64,000 nucleotides of DNA from an uncultured Glaciecola sp. (GCA_947496235.1 CANMCE010000002.1:434001-498000); one strand, 5' to 3'; positions 18,617 through 29,141 are shown, counted from the first letter of the stretch. The notes: generated by a model from the sequence alone, not told the origin. Numbers and translations: made by a program.

Positions 18617-20420
18617 CTAAATGTTGTTCTATTGCCTGAATAAAGACCGCGCCATAGCGGTCTAACTTAGTTTCACCCACACCGCTAACACGCAAAAACT
18701 CCATGCGATTGGTGGGCACTTTAGCTGTCATATCTGCCAGCGTTGCATCACTAAACACCACGAATGCAGGTAAGTTATTTTCATCGGCAATTTGTTTGCG
18801 TAATTGTTTTAATCTTGCAAAAAGCTGTTTATCAATATTTTGTGGTACATATTTATTGCGAGAACTTGGCGCAACTGAAAGTCTCGGAATCGCCAACTCT
18901 ACTTTTACTCTTCCACGTAATACGTCAGCAGCACTTTCGTGCAGACAAAGAATGCCGTTACGGGTCATATCGATAAAAATAAAGCCACGGTGAATCAGTT
19001 GTTGAATAATGTTATGCCAGTAGGTATCTGATTCCTTTTTACCAATGCCATAAGTACTTAATTCATTATGATGATTATCAAGGATCCGTTTGATCTGTTT
19101 ACCCCTAAGTACGTCAATGACATATTGAGCTGCAGTATCATGGGAGAGTCTGTAAATACAGGAAAGAACCATTTGGGCTTGGGTCGAACCATCAAACATT
19201 TTTGGTGGATCTTGGCATATGTCACAGTTGCCACAGGGTAGGGGGCGATAATCAGAAAAGTAATTCAGTAACACCTGGCGTCGACATGTTTGGGCTTCAG
19301 CAAATGATTGCATGGCATCAAATTTATGCATTTCAATTTCAAAGCGATCAGCGGTGGCACCATCTGCGATCCACTTTTTAATCCGCGCTGCGTCCCGTTC
19401 ATCGTATAACAATAGTGCTTCTGCAGGCATACCATCTCGTCCTGCGCGCCCAGTTTCTTGATAAAAGGATTCAATACTGCGAGGTACATCATGATGGACC
19501 ACAAAGCGCACGTTGGATTTGTTTATTCCCATACCAAAAGCCACTGTGGCAACTACAACTTGAAGTTCATCGCGCAAGAATTGGTTTTGTACTAATTCTC
19601 TTTCTTCGGTCGAACGGCCTGCGTGATAGGCGTCTGCTTTTATTCCTGCAATTTGTAATTTGGCGGCTAAATCATCGACCTTCGCTCGACTGTTACAATA
19701 CACTATGCCACTTGCACCACCTTGCTGCTCAACGAAAGACACAACTTGATCAAATCCTTTGTATTTACTTAGTAAGTTGTACCTAATGTTCGGTCTATCG
19801 AATCCCCCTTTGAACACAAAGGGCTGATGAAGATTTAGTTGATGGATAATATCAGCTTGGGTAGCGCTATCTGCGGTAGCAGTTAAAGCAACCATAGGGG
19901 TATTGGGTAATTTATGTTTCAATTGCCCCAAAGCTCTGTAATCTTGCCTAAAATCATGCCCCCAATGACTAACGCAATGGGCCTCGTCTATAGCGATCAA
20001 GCTTATATCAAGTTCACAGAGTTGCTCCAAAAAAAAGCCCCTGAGCAATTTTTCCGGTGACACATAAAGCAGTTTTATTTTGCCGCTTCCAATGTCTTGG
20101 TAGGTGGCATTAATTTGTTCTTGGGATTGTGTACTATTGATGTAGGCTGCCTGAACGCCCTGTTCAGTTAACTGTTGTACTTGATCTTGCATTAGTGAAA
20201 TCAAAGGTGACACCACTAAGGTAAGTCCATCGAGTAACAGGGCGGGTAATTGATAACATAGGGATTTTCCGCCGCCGGTAGGCATTAATACCAGCGCATC
20301 TTGGCCCTCACAAACTTGGCTAATGACTTCCCATTGACCATCTCGCAAAGCGTCGTAACCAAAACTTTGTTTGAGTTTTTCTAAACATTTTTGCTGGAGA
20401 CTTGGAGCGTTGAGGGTCAC
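18603..20420 (-). CDS. recQ: ATP-dependent DNA helicase RecQ
   Basis: 605-aa 3'-5' helicase for recombination and fork repair. Walker [21 protein letters not shown] box [14 protein letters not shown] (with the RecQ aromatic-rich loop), motif [13 protein letters not shown], zinc-binding Cys set (CRRQ...CGNCDIC), winged helix, and a C-terminal HRDC domain ending the protein. Length matches E. coli RecQ (609). GTG start at 20420; no clear ribosome site but the N-terminus aligns with the family. No LexA box seen upstream. Confidence 0.95.
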   Translation of the reverse strand: MTLNAPSLQQKCLEKLKQSFGYDALRDGQWEVISQVCEGQDALVLMPTGGGKSLCYQLPALLLDGLTLVVSPLISLMQDQVQQLTEQGVQAAYINSTQSQEQINATYQDIGSGKIKLLYVSPEKLLRGFFLEQLCELDISLIAIDEAHCVSHWGHDFRQDYRALGQLKHKLPNTPMVALTATADSATQADIIHQLNLHQPFVFKGGFDRPNIRYNLLSKYKGFDQVVSFVEQQGGASGIVYCNSRAKVDDLAAKLQIAGIKADAYHAGRSTEERELVQNQFLRDELQVVVATVAFGMGINKSNVRFVVHHDVPRSIESFYQETGRAGRDGMPAEALLLYDERDAARIKKWIADGATADRFEIEMHKFDAMQSFAEAQTCRRQVLLNYFSDYRPLPCGNCDICQDPPKMFDGSTQAQMVLSCIYRLSHDTAAQYVIDVLRGKQIKRILDNHHNELSTYGIGKKESDTYWHNIIQQLIHRGFIFIDMTRNGILCLHESAADVLRGRVKVELAIPRLSVAPSSRNKYVPQNIDKQLFARLKQLRKQIADENNLPAFVVFSDATLADMTAKVPTNRMEFLRVSGVGETKLDRYGAVFIQAIEQHLASQV

Positions 20421-20620
20421 AATAGGTTATAATTCTTCTAGAAACTAAATATCGCTAATTTGAAATCAAATTGTACCTTCTATTAGCAATTAAAGCACCT
20501 GATCCTCGGTCTAGATGCATAAGATTTAATCTGGAAGTCATTTCAACATTTTTTAATCCAACTTGTTGTGGAATAAATAACTTCTTCATCTCTATTACTT
20601 TTTAAACATAGGAATCGTTT

Positions 20621-21529
20621 TTGGGCCATCAAGACCAAACAAAATCTGGCGTCATTTTTGCTATTTCTGCTTATACCATTTGGGGTGTTGCACCTATTTA
20701 TTTTAAGCAATTGTTGGTAGTGCCTGCGGCTGAGATTCTTATGCATAGAGTGTTTTGGTCAGTTATTTTATTGGCCATTTTGATTCTTTTGCTAAGAGGC
20801 ACAGAAAAAGTAAAGGTTGCACTGGCATCGCCTAAATTGCTACTGACCTTATTTGTGGCGGGTATATTGTTGGCAGGGAATTGGTTGTTGTACATTTGGT
20901 CGGTGAATAACAATCACCTGATTGAAGCAAGTTTAGGCTATTTTATTAATCCTATGGTTAATGTGGCTTTGGGGCGGATTTTCTTAGGCGAAAAACTAAG
21001 GAAAATACAGCTTTTTGCTGTGCTATTGGCGTGTGTTGGCATTGGCTTGCTGTTGTATAATTTTGGACGCCTGCCATGGATTGCTCTGGCGTTAGCCTTT
21101 AGTTTTGGTATCTATGGTTTGTTAAGAAAGAAAGCGGCGGTGGATTCCATGCCAGGATTGTTTTTGGAAACCAGCATGATGTTGCCCGCAGCCCTTATTT
21201 ATTGGATTTTCTTTGCTGGCGCTACTGCTAATATGCTAACCAATACTAGTAGTTTAAATCTTTTACTAATGGCCGCAGGCATAATTACAGTTGCACCTTT
21301 ACTTTGTTTTACGGCTGCTGCTCGTCGTATTCAATATTCTACCTTGGGCTTCTTTCAGTATATTTGTCCTAGCCTGCTTTTTGGCCTAGCCGTCTTTATA
21401 TATGGAGAACATATGAGTAGTGAGCGATTACTTACGTTTTTGTTTGTGTGGACTGCTCTATTAATTTTCACCCTAGATTCTTTGCATAATTATCGTGCTC
21501 AGAAAAAACTTTTAATGCGACCAAGTTAA
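20621..21529 (+). CDS. rarD: EamA-family transporter RarD
   Basis: 302-aa inner-membrane protein with about ten hydrophobic helices and two EamA halves. The start KSGVIFAISAYTIWGVAPIY, then HRVFWSVILL, and later NHLIEASLGYFINP are characteristic RarD motifs. The family is associated with chloramphenicol sensitivity in E. coli, with the natural substrate unknown. The start is TTG at 20621, preceded by AGGAA at 7 nt; no ATG lies nearby in frame. Confidence 0.88.
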   Translation: MGHQDQTKSGVIFAISAYTIWGVAPIYFKQLLVVPAAEILMHRVFWSVILLAILILLLRGTEKVKVALASPKLLLTLFVAGILLAGNWLLYIWSVNNNHLIEASLGYFINPMVNVALGRIFLGEKLRKIQLFAVLLACVGIGLLLYNFGRLPWIALALAFSFGIYGLLRKKAAVDSMPGLFLETSMMLPAALIYWIFFAGATANMLTNTSSLNLLLMAAGIITVAPLLCFTAAARRIQYSTLGFFQYICPSLLFGLAVFIYGEHMSSERLLTFLFVWTALLIFTLDSLHNYRAQKKLLMRPS

Positions 21530-21634
21530 AATAAAAAACCGAATTTTAGCGTTTCATTTCTATCTCTTTGCAACTTTCAAAAAATGGTTGGCGTAATTCG
21601 AGGCACATCTACATAACCTTGAAAAGAGACAACC

Positions 21635-23647
21635 ATGAAAATAACCCATTTACACTCAAATTTTAAACGTTCAGTTGTATGTTCACTTGTCGCGGCTACC
21701 TTTGTACTTGCCGGCTGTAATTCAGATAACGACTACGTAGACAATAATACCCCTGACCCAGAACCAACCCCGCCAGCTCCCGTAGTTGAGAATTTTCCGG
21801 TGCAAGTTGTTGCACCAGAAGTTTTTACTCAAGAAGAAATAGGCACCATTTTTACCAGTGAATTAGGATTATCCTTGTACTATTTCGCCAACGACGAACA
21901 AGGAGTTTCTAACTGTAATCCAGAGGAGGGAGCGCCTGCAGGTGGTTCAGCGGATCCTGAAAGTTGTGCTGGGAAATGGCCACCGCTATTAGCGGATGAA
22001 ACCGCTGATGTTCAGGCCCCTTTTAGTTTAATTGAAAGAGCCGATCAAACCATGCAATGGTCTTACAATGGCTTTGCCCTTTATACTTTCATTGATGATA
22101 GCAGTCAGGGAGATATCAATGGCGATGGTGCTGGCGGCGTATTTGATTTAGCGCGTCCATTGCCTTTTTTAACTAATGACGAAGGTAAAATTCTGGGCAA
22201 CGAAACTGTATTAACCGGTAGCAATGTAGGTGGAACTTTTGAAACTTCACGTTCACAAAAAGGCGATTTTACACTCTACACTTTTGATGGTGATAACCTA
22301 GACCAATCAAGTTGTTTCAGTTTAGGCAATGGCAATTGCATTAACGCTTGGCCGCCGTTATTGGCTGATAATGGCGCCAGACCTACTGGTTTGTACGATA
22401 TTGTCGAAGTAGAAGCTGATATTCGTCAATGGACCTTGAGAGGTAAGCCTTTATATTTTTTCATTAATGATATTGAGGCGGGTGATGAAAACGGACATAT
22501 AGCAAATCCTTCTTTTGTTCAGGCGAGCAAATACCCCGCATCCCAACGAGATATTAACGGTGTTTCTTGGTTAACTGCGAATGGCAGAGTTAACTTACTT
22601 ACAGATGCTGGCGAAGAAATTGCGGTTGATAAAGACCAGTTTTCACTCTACACCTTTGCCAATGATACCCTAAATACATCGAACTGTTCAGGTGCTTGCT
22701 TGGGCAACTTTCCGGCATTTCTAGCGACCGAATTTGATCATGCTGTTGGTGCCTTTGGGATTATAGAAAGAGAAGATGGTTTTATGCAGTGGACTTTCGA
22801 AGGACAACCTTTGTATTTTGCTGCATCAGATCAAGCCATTGATGATATCAACGGGCATAATGTGGGCAATGTTTGGTTTTTAATAGAACCGGCATCAACC
22901 AATGTTGTAGCGCAAGACTCAGTTTTAGGAGATACGGTTGTAACACAAGGCTTTACCAATACCTTAAGAGTTGATGAAAATGATGAATTTGTCACAGTTC
23001 TCGGGGATACAAGTGGTCGACAACTTTACACTTTTGATAATGATAATGCTGAACAAAGCAATTGTACCAGCATTGGTTGCATTGGCAATTGGCCAGCTCT
23101 GTTAGCCAAAAAAGACGAAGTTGTGGAAGCGCCATTTACAACCTTTGCGCGAGAAGATGGCAGCATGCAAATGGCTATCAATGGCAAACCTTTATATATT
23201 TTTACACCAGATACGCAAGCAGGTGATCAAAATGGAGAAGGCGCTGGTGGTGTGTGGTTTGTGGCTCGTCCAGCACCGATGAAATTGGCGGAAATTCCAA
23301 ATCAAGGCACCGGCTTTGTTGCCCATCGTCTAGATTTGCAGGCGCAAGGTACCAATGATACCAGTAAAGAAGGCTTCACTCTTTACACCTTTAACAACGA
23401 TGTAGCAGATTCAGGTGTTTCAAACTGTGTGGGTGGATGTGCTACCGTTTGGCCACCACTTTTTGCGGAATCTTCAGAACAAGCCTTTGGTGAATACACT
23501 GTTATCGAAAGATTTGATGCAAACAATAATGTAGTTTTCCAATGGGCTTACCAAGGTAAGCCTCTGTATTTCTTCAGAGATGACTTAGCACCGGGCGACG
23601 CTAATGGTTTAGCTAATCCAAGTTTCCAAATCGCTACTGTCAATTAG
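21635..23647 (+). CDS. Secreted lipoprotein with five PF03640-type repeats
   Basis: 670-aa exported lipoprotein (lipobox LAGC, Cys near residue 28; Pro/Asp-rich linker after it). Five units of about 125 residues follow, each with LYTF-N-D, a paired Cys segment (SNC...C), W-PPLLA, a QW-x-GKPLYFF strand and GD-NG turn. This is the COG4315 'secreted repeat of unknown function' (Lipoprotein_15) domain, usually found in one or two copies. No catalytic residues are known; a surface or periplasmic redox/binding role is only a guess. Followed by a strong terminator, so monocistronic. Confidence 0.85.
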   Translation: MKITHLHSNFKRSVVCSLVAATFVLAGCNSDNDYVDNNTPDPEPTPPAPVVENFPVQVVAPEVFTQEEIGTIFTSELGLSLYYFANDEQGVSNCNPEEGAPAGGSADPESCAGKWPPLLADETADVQAPFSLIERADQTMQWSYNGFALYTFIDDSSQGDINGDGAGGVFDLARPLPFLTNDEGKILGNETVLTGSNVGGTFETSRSQKGDFTLYTFDGDNLDQSSCFSLGNGNCINAWPPLLADNGARPTGLYDIVEVEADIRQWTLRGKPLYFFINDIEAGDENGHIANPSFVQASKYPASQRDINGVSWLTANGRVNLLTDAGEEIAVDKDQFSLYTFANDTLNTSNCSGACLGNFPAFLATEFDHAVGAFGIIEREDGFMQWTFEGQPLYFAASDQAIDDINGHNVGNVWFLIEPASTNVVAQDSVLGDTVVTQGFTNTLRVDENDEFVTVLGDTSGRQLYTFDNDNAEQSNCTSIGCIGNWPALLAKKDEVVEAPFTTFAREDGSMQMAINGKPLYIFTPDTQAGDQNGEGAGGVWFVARPAPMKLAEIPNQGTGFVAHRLDLQAQGTNDTSKEGFTLYTFNNDVADSGVSNCVGGCATVWPPLFAESSEQAFGEYTVIERFDANNNVVFQWAYQGKPLYFFRDDLAPGDANGLANPSFQIATVN

Positions 23648-23659
23648 AATATTTTTGAG

Positions 23660-23689
23660 GCATTGGTCGCTCTCGACCAATGCTTTTTT
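23660..23689 (+). terminator. Rho-independent terminator
   Basis: Perfect 10-bp stem GCATTGGTCG/CGACCAATGC with CTCT loop followed by six T residues, 13 nt after the lipoprotein stop codon. Confidence 0.92.
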
Positions 23690-23780
23690 ATTTATTGTCT
23701 ACTCGTTCCATCTTGCGTTACAAATTCTTACATTCTTCCCTTACAAAAACTCTTGGCAAATTCTAACAAGCGATCTAGTA

Positions 23781-23799
23781 TGATATCTAAATGATATCA
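23781..23799 (+). promoter_or_regulatory. Palindromic operator candidate before the SPFH gene
   Basis: TGATATCTAAATGATATCA is a perfect 7-bp inverted repeat with a 5-nt spacer ending 13 nt before the SPFH start codon, just upstream of the AAGGAG ribosome site. This position would let a bound repressor block transcription. The small Arc-like protein of the same operon, or a PadR-type regulator elsewhere, could be the binder (inference). Confidence 0.5.
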
Positions 23800-23812
23800 A
23801 AAGGAGATTGTC

Positions 23813-24682
23813 ATGATAAATGAAAAGCAAGGTTTTTCGGTAAATGGCTATGTAATGCTTTTAGTTATACTTGTAATTGCGTCAGTAATACTTCATCAAT
23901 TTCTTACAGCAGATAAGATCGCTGGTGGGGTGTTTGTTATAAAAGGAATTATAGGTGGATTAGCAAGCTTCTGCTTGGCCGGATTTTTTATGGTGCAACC
24001 TAATCAAGGTAAAGTCATGACCTTGTTTGGAAAGTATGTGGGAACAGTCAAGAATGAAGGATTGAGATGGACAATACCGTTTTTCGTGCGTAAAAACGTT
24101 TCGCTTCGTATCCGAAATTTCGAAAGTGCCAAAATTAAAGTTAATGACAATCAAGGGAACCCTATTGAAATAGCCACCATTGTTGTGTGGTCAGTGACTG
24201 ACACCGCGGAAGCCGTTTTCGAAGTAGATAATTATGAAAGTTACGTGGTAATTCAAAGCGAATCCGCGTTGCGTAACTTAGCCAGTAGTTATCCCTATGA
24301 TCCGAGAGATGACGAAGAAGCGGAAATTGCGCTACGTAGCCATCCAGCGGAAATCTCTGTGCATTTACGCGATGAAATTCAAGATAGATTAGGGCGCGCA
24401 GGTATTACTGTACATGAAGCCCGTATCAGCCATCTTGCTTATGCCCAAGAAATTGCGTCTGCAATGTTACAACGACAACAAGCCGCGGCAATTATTGCAG
24501 CACGAAATCGCATTGTGGAAGGCGCTGTTGGTATGGTAGAAATGGCCTTACATCGTTTGTCTGAAAAAGAGATTGTCAACTTGGATGAAGAACGCAAAGC
24601 CGCTATGGTTAGCAATTTATTAGTGGTACTTTGTGGTGATAAAAGTACACAGCCCGTGGTAAACACTGGCTCAATTTACTAA
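23813..24682 (+). CDS. SPFH/band-7 domain membrane protein
   Basis: 289-aa stomatin-like protein: two N-terminal membrane segments (residues about 10-65), then the SPFH domain beginning [20 protein letters not shown], with GLRWTIPFF and the long C-terminal helix [20 protein letters not shown]. Such proteins oligomerise at the membrane and organise membrane or stress complexes. ATG 23813 with AAGGAG upstream. Followed after 16 nt by a small Arc-like gene, a pairing seen in other bacteria. Confidence 0.88.
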   Translation: MINEKQGFSVNGYVMLLVILVIASVILHQFLTADKIAGGVFVIKGIIGGLASFCLAGFFMVQPNQGKVMTLFGKYVGTVKNEGLRWTIPFFVRKNVSLRIRNFESAKIKVNDNQGNPIEIATIVVWSVTDTAEAVFEVDNYESYVVIQSESALRNLASSYPYDPRDDEEAEIALRSHPAEISVHLRDEIQDRLGRAGITVHEARISHLAYAQEIASAMLQRQQAAAIIAARNRIVEGAVGMVEMALHRLSEKEIVNLDEERKAAMVSNLLVVLCGDKSTQPVVNTGSIY

Positions 24683-24698
24683 ACGCTTCGGCAATATA

Positions 24699-24902
24699 AT
24701 GGCTAAAAAAGCATACCCACTGAGAATTAATGAAGATGTGTTAGCTGCAATGCAGCGTTGGGCAGATGACGATTTGCGCAGTTTAAATGCGCAAATCGAA
24801 TATGTGCTTCGTGATGCCTTAGTACGCTCAGGTCGCGTTAAACTCACACAAAAAGTAATGACGATAGTGGAAGATGAAACAGATAAAAAGCAAGACGATT
24901 GA
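24699..24902 (+). CDS. Small Arc/ribbon-helix-helix-like protein
   Basis: 67-aa basic/acidic protein. The N-terminus KKAYPLRINEDVLAAMQRWA (one beta strand then helix) and SLNAQIEYVLRDAL (second helix) fit the ribbon-helix-helix fold of Arc-type DNA-binding proteins. It is the second gene of the SPFH operon and may bind the palindrome upstream of that operon; this is inference. The acidic, Lys-rich tail follows the fold. Confidence 0.72.
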   Translation: MAKKAYPLRINEDVLAAMQRWADDDLRSLNAQIEYVLRDALVRSGRVKLTQKVMTIVEDETDKKQDD

Positions 24903-24924
24903 ATCGTTCAACGCCTTGCTTTTT
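24885..24924. terminator. Bidirectional terminator
   Basis: Stem AAAAAGCAAG (24885-24894) pairs with CTTGCTTTTT (24915-24924); the enclosed ACGATTGAATCGT can form a second small hairpin. It overlaps the last codons of the Arc-like gene and serves it and the convergent uvrD. Confidence 0.7.
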
Positions 24925-24940
24925 CAAATCTACAATCTGG

Positions 24941-27112
24941 CTAAGAAACTGCGTTTAATTTAGCATAAGCAGTTACAAGCCATTTGACTCCAAAACTGTC
25001 GAAATTAACTTGCACACGCGCATGCTCCCCAGAACCTTCGTAATTGAGCACGGTTCCTTCTCCAAACTTGCGATGAGAAACTCGTTGTCCTAAAGAAAAT
25101 CCAGAATCCACAAAGGCTTCATGGGAAGTGCTTGCACTGAATCTATTATGGATCGGTTGGGTCACCTGAGATCTTAATCTGATTTCTTCAATATACTCAT
25201 CTGGAATTTCTCGGATAAAGCGGCTGGCTGTGTGATATTTATCTTGCCCATATAAACGACGAGTTTCAGCATAAGTGATAATTAACTGCTGCATAGCCCG
25301 CGTCATACCGACATATGCTAATCGACGTTCTTCTTCCATTCGACCAGGTTCTTCATTGGTCATCTGGCTTGGGAACATGCCTTCTTCAACACCAGCTAAT
25401 ACCACCAGTTGAAATTCAAGACCTTTAGCCGAGTGTATGGTCATCATCTGGACTGCGTCTTGGTCAGCATCTGCTTGTCCTTCGCCAGCTTCTAGAGACG
25501 CATGGGCTAAAAATGCAGCGAGCGGGGTCATATCATCCGCTTCTTCAGGCATTTCGAACTGCTTACAAGCAGTAACTAATTCCTGTAAGTTTTCAACTCT
25601 CGCTTGGGCTTTATCACCTTTTTCTGCTTGATACATCGCATAAATGCCGCTGCCTTTGATCACATCATCAGCTAGGGTTTCCAAGGGTTCGTCTTTGACC
25701 TTTTCGGTGAGTTTATAAATAAGATCAATAAAACTTTGCAGAGCATTTGCAGCACGACCGGATAAACGCTTTTCACTTAGCATAGTTTCACTGGCTTGCC
25801 ACATAGAAAAATTATTCTCACGAGCAAATGTGCGAATGTTACTTAGGGTTTTTTCGCCCAACCCTCGGGCTGGGGTATTCACCACCCGTTCAAAGGCTGC
25901 GTCATCAATAGCGTTACTAACTAATCGCATGTAAGCTAAAGCATCTTTGATTTCCTGACGTTCGAAAAATCGTAGGCCGCCATAAATTCGATATGCGATA
26001 CCTTGATGCAAAAGGGCTTCTTCCAGCACGCGCGACTGAGCATTATTTCGGTATAAAATGGCGCAATCCGTTAAACTATGACCGTCTTCGAAAAATTGCT
26101 TAATTTTCGAGACAATAAACCTTGCTTCGTCTAGTTCATTAAAGCCAGAATATAATTGAATCTTGTTGCCTTCCTGGCCTTCGGTCCACAGGTCTTTACC
26201 TAATCTACCGCTATTATTGGCGATTACGGCATTCGCCGCATTTAGAATGTTGCTAGTTGAACGGTAATTTTGTTCAAGGCGTATAGTGCCGGCGCTAGGA
26301 TAGTCTTTCAAAAAGTTTGAAATATTGGCGACATTTGCCCCTCGCCAACCATAGATTGATTGGTCATCATCGCCGACAATCATCATGCTATTTTGTTTGG
26401 TTTTAAGCAATTTCAACCAAGCATATTGGATATTGTTAGTGTCTTGAAACTCATCCACTAAAATAGCACGAAAACGCTTTTGGTAATGATGACGAAGCTC
26501 TTCATTGTCTCTTATGGTTTCAAATGACCTTAACAATAGTTCAGCGAAATCGACTAGTCCGGAGCGATTGCAGGTTTCTTCATATGCAGCATAAATCTCT
26601 TTCATTTTTTGCTGGTTGGGATCGTTGTGTGTGTCAACGTGTCGCGCTCTTAACCCTTCATCTTTATTACCATTGATAAACCACTGTACTTGCTTGGGCG
26701 GCCAATGCTTTTCCTCTAGGTTCAGAGCTTTGAGTAATCGCTTGATCAAACGATATTGATCGTCTGAATCCATGATGGTGAAATTCTGCGGTAAATTAGC
26801 TTCTTCATAATGTAATCGCAATAAACGGTGTGCTAAACCATGGAAGGTGCCCATCCACATTGAATTTAGTGCACCACCGGATAAACGCTCGACACGGCCA
26901 CGCATTTCTCTGGCGGCTTTATTAGTAAAAGTCACGGCTAAAATACTAAAAGGGGAAATGCTCTCAACTTCCATCAGCCAAGCTATACGATGCACCAATA
27001 CGCGGGTTTTACCGCTGCCTGCGCCTGCCAAAATGAGCATATCGCCGTTAGGAGCAGCAACTGCTTCACGCTGTTTATCGTTAAGTTCGTCTAAAAGTCG
27101 AGAAACATCCAT
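24941..27112 (-). CDS. uvrD: DNA helicase II
   Basis: 723-aa SF1A helicase of nucleotide-excision and mismatch repair; nearly the length of E. coli UvrD (720). Motifs: Q-motif LNDKQREAV, Walker A LAGAGSGKTRVLVHR, Ib/Ia VTFTNKAAREM, Walker B VDEFQDTN, III GDDDQSIYGWRGA, IV QNYRST, V MTIHSAKGLEF, VI YVGMTRA. The C-terminal Tudor-like domain, which contacts RNA polymerase in E. coli, is present (GQRVSHRKFGEGTV). A perfect LexA box upstream indicates SOS control. Confidence 0.96.
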   Translation of the reverse strand: MDVSRLLDELNDKQREAVAAPNGDMLILAGAGSGKTRVLVHRIAWLMEVESISPFSILAVTFTNKAAREMRGRVERLSGGALNSMWMGTFHGLAHRLLRLHYEEANLPQNFTIMDSDDQYRLIKRLLKALNLEEKHWPPKQVQWFINGNKDEGLRARHVDTHNDPNQQKMKEIYAAYEETCNRSGLVDFAELLLRSFETIRDNEELRHHYQKRFRAILVDEFQDTNNIQYAWLKLLKTKQNSMMIVGDDDQSIYGWRGANVANISNFLKDYPSAGTIRLEQNYRSTSNILNAANAVIANNSGRLGKDLWTEGQEGNKIQLYSGFNELDEARFIVSKIKQFFEDGHSLTDCAILYRNNAQSRVLEEALLHQGIAYRIYGGLRFFERQEIKDALAYMRLVSNAIDDAAFERVVNTPARGLGEKTLSNIRTFARENNFSMWQASETMLSEKRLSGRAANALQSFIDLIYKLTEKVKDEPLETLADDVIKGSGIYAMYQAEKGDKAQARVENLQELVTACKQFEMPEEADDMTPLAAFLAHASLEAGEGQADADQDAVQMMTIHSAKGLEFQLVVLAGVEEGMFPSQMTNEEPGRMEEERRLAYVGMTRAMQQLIITYAETRRLYGQDKYHTASRFIREIPDEYIEEIRLRSQVTQPIHNRFSASTSHEAFVDSGFSLGQRVSHRKFGEGTVLNYEGSGEHARVQVNFDSFGVKWLVTAYAKLNAVS

Positions 27113-27179
27113 TCTGAATTTGATTATCCGCTAGCAATTGAAATAAAAACTGCACTATATCAAATCGAAAGTTAAAAAG

Positions 27180-27195
27180 CTGTTCATTTATACAG
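27180..27195 (-). promoter_or_regulatory. LexA (SOS) box upstream of uvrD
   Basis: CTGTTCATTTATACAG matches the CTGT-N8-ACAG LexA consensus of gammaproteobacteria exactly, with an AT-rich spacer. It lies 68 nt upstream of the uvrD start. uvrD is a known SOS gene in E. coli. It is also 98 nt upstream of the divergent DUF885 gene. Confidence 0.8.
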
Positions 27196-27292
27196 CTTTA
27201 TTTGAATAAGCCGAGTTTATTCACTAGAGACCTTGCAGTTAGTTGGACTGTCCATCTATAGTGGAATAGGAACAGGGAAATCGGGAATCGTC

Positions 27293-29116
27293 ATGAAAAC
27301 ATTTTTTAAATGGTTAGGGATTAGCGTTCTTATTGTTTTAGTGGTTATGGGCGCTTGGGCAACGCATGAATGGAAAGCGGAAAAGCCCTTTTCATTTCGC
27401 ATATTTTTAGATAGAGCATTAATCAAACAGGCGCTGAATAGTCCTCAAACACTGACCTCAATAGGTGTGTTTGATGGTATTGGAATAACTGGCCACAATG
27501 CTTATTTGGATGATGCCAGTGAAGCCGCCACTGCCCAGATGTTTAAAGATTTACGAGAAACCAAACGGATTCTACTGCAATATGAAGATTTATCCGAAGA
27601 ACAGCAACTTTCAAAAGATATAGCGCTGTATTTGTTAAATACTGCCGAAGAGTTCGAAACCTATCAATACCATAGTTATCCCTTCAATCAGCAGTCAGGA
27701 GCCCAAAGCAACTTTCCAAGTTTCATGGACGCGCAACACCCTATTCGAACAACTGAAAATGTCGAGCATTACATTAGTCGTTTAAGTCAGTCGAATCGTT
27801 ACTTTACCCAAATGTTAGAAGGAATGAGAATAAGAGAATATAAAAAAATTATTCCCCCTTTATTTGTAATCGAACGCATTATTGATGAGATGCAAGGTTT
27901 TGTTGATACGCCGGCGACAGAAAATATTCTTTATACCTCATTAGAAAAACGCATGCAGGAGGCTGTCGAAATACCAGAGTCTGTGTACGCGGATTATTTA
28001 GCGCAAACCCAAGCAGAGATTGAAAATACAGTTTATCCAGCCTATGAAATGCTAATTGAATATTTCACAGAACTCAAAGCAATGGCGGGGACCGATGATG
28101 GGTTATGGCGTTTAGACGGCGGAGATCAAGCTTATAAATTAGCGCTGCGTTTTTTTACCACTACTGACTATTCCGCTGACTATATTCATACTGTTGGGTT
28201 GCAAGAAGTCGATAGAATTCAGGCCGAAATTTTACAGATTCTATCCGATGAAGGCTTTGATATTAGCCAAGGCTTTACTGTTGCAATAAACGCTCTCGCA
28301 GAACAAGAAGGTTTTTATTATCCTGATTCTGATGAAGGCCGAGAGCAAATATTAGCCGATTATAAGCGCATCATTGAAGAAGTGGAATCAGGCCTTGGCG
28401 ATGCGTTTTTACTCCGTCCGAAAGCTAGTTTAGATGTTAAACGTATTCCGGTGTTTAAGGAAAAAACTGCACCTGGGGCTTACTATGAGCCGCCGGCATT
28501 TGACGGTTCTCGGCCAGGCGTTTTCTTCGCCAATCTATACGACATAAAGGCAACGCCAACTTATAGTATGCGAACACTTGCTTACCATGAAGGCATTCCT
28601 GGGCATCACTTCCAAATCGCCATCGCCATGGAATTAGAGGGCTTACCTATATTTCGTACAGTCGCTCCTTTTGTTGCTTATATCGAAGGTTGGGCGTTGT
28701 ACGCCGAGCGTGTCGCTTGGGAATTAGGATTTCAACGCGATCCCTACGACAATATTGGACGCTTGCAAGCTGAGCTATTTAGAGCCGTGCGCTTAGTTGT
28801 TGATACTGGCATTCATGCTAAACGCTGGACCCGGGAGGAAGCTATCGACTATATGTTGGCCAATACAGGTATGGTGAAATCTGACGTTACCTCCGAAATT
28901 GAACGTTACATAGTAACCCCTGGGCAGGCTACTGCCTACAAGGTCGGCATGATGAAAATATTAGAAGTACGCGAAAAGGCCAAAGCTGCCCTAGGCGACA
29001 AGTTCGACCTAGGTGAATTTCATAATGTGGTGTTAAAAAATGGCGCTGTGCCATTGGATATTCTAGAAAAGTTAGTGGATGAATACATAGAAGGACAATT
29101 GGCTACCGCACAATAA
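27293..29116 (+). CDS. DUF885 family putative metallopeptidase
   Basis: 607-aa protein from ATG 27293 (GGGAA just upstream; the TTG at 27233 has no support). An N-terminal membrane helix (LGISVLIVLVVMGAWA) should anchor it facing the periplasm. The C-terminal half carries YHEGIPGHHFQIAIAME, the HExxxHH-type signature of DUF885, and further FVAYIEGWALYAERVAWELG, giving a downstream Glu. DUF885 proteins are related to zinc peptidases such as carboxypeptidase Taq; substrate unknown. Confidence 0.87.
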   Translation: MKTFFKWLGISVLIVLVVMGAWATHEWKAEKPFSFRIFLDRALIKQALNSPQTLTSIGVFDGIGITGHNAYLDDASEAATAQMFKDLRETKRILLQYEDLSEEQQLSKDIALYLLNTAEEFETYQYHSYPFNQQSGAQSNFPSFMDAQHPIRTTENVEHYISRLSQSNRYFTQMLEGMRIREYKKIIPPLFVIERIIDEMQGFVDTPATENILYTSLEKRMQEAVEIPESVYADYLAQTQAEIENTVYPAYEMLIEYFTELKAMAGTDDGLWRLDGGDQAYKLALRFFTTTDYSADYIHTVGLQEVDRIQAEILQILSDEGFDISQGFTVAINALAEQEGFYYPDSDEGREQILADYKRIIEEVESGLGDAFLLRPKASLDVKRIPVFKEKTAPGAYYEPPAFDGSRPGVFFANLYDIKATPTYSMRTLAYHEGIPGHHFQIAIAMELEGLPIFRTVAPFVAYIEGWALYAERVAWELGFQRDPYDNIGRLQAELFRAVRLVVDTGIHAKRWTREEAIDYMLANTGMVKSDVTSEIERYIVTPGQATAYKVGMMKILEVREKAKAALGDKFDLGEFHNVVLKNGAVPLDILEKLVDEYIEGQLATAQ

Positions 29117-29141
29117 CAGTTTGATTTTAGAGGACGCAAAA

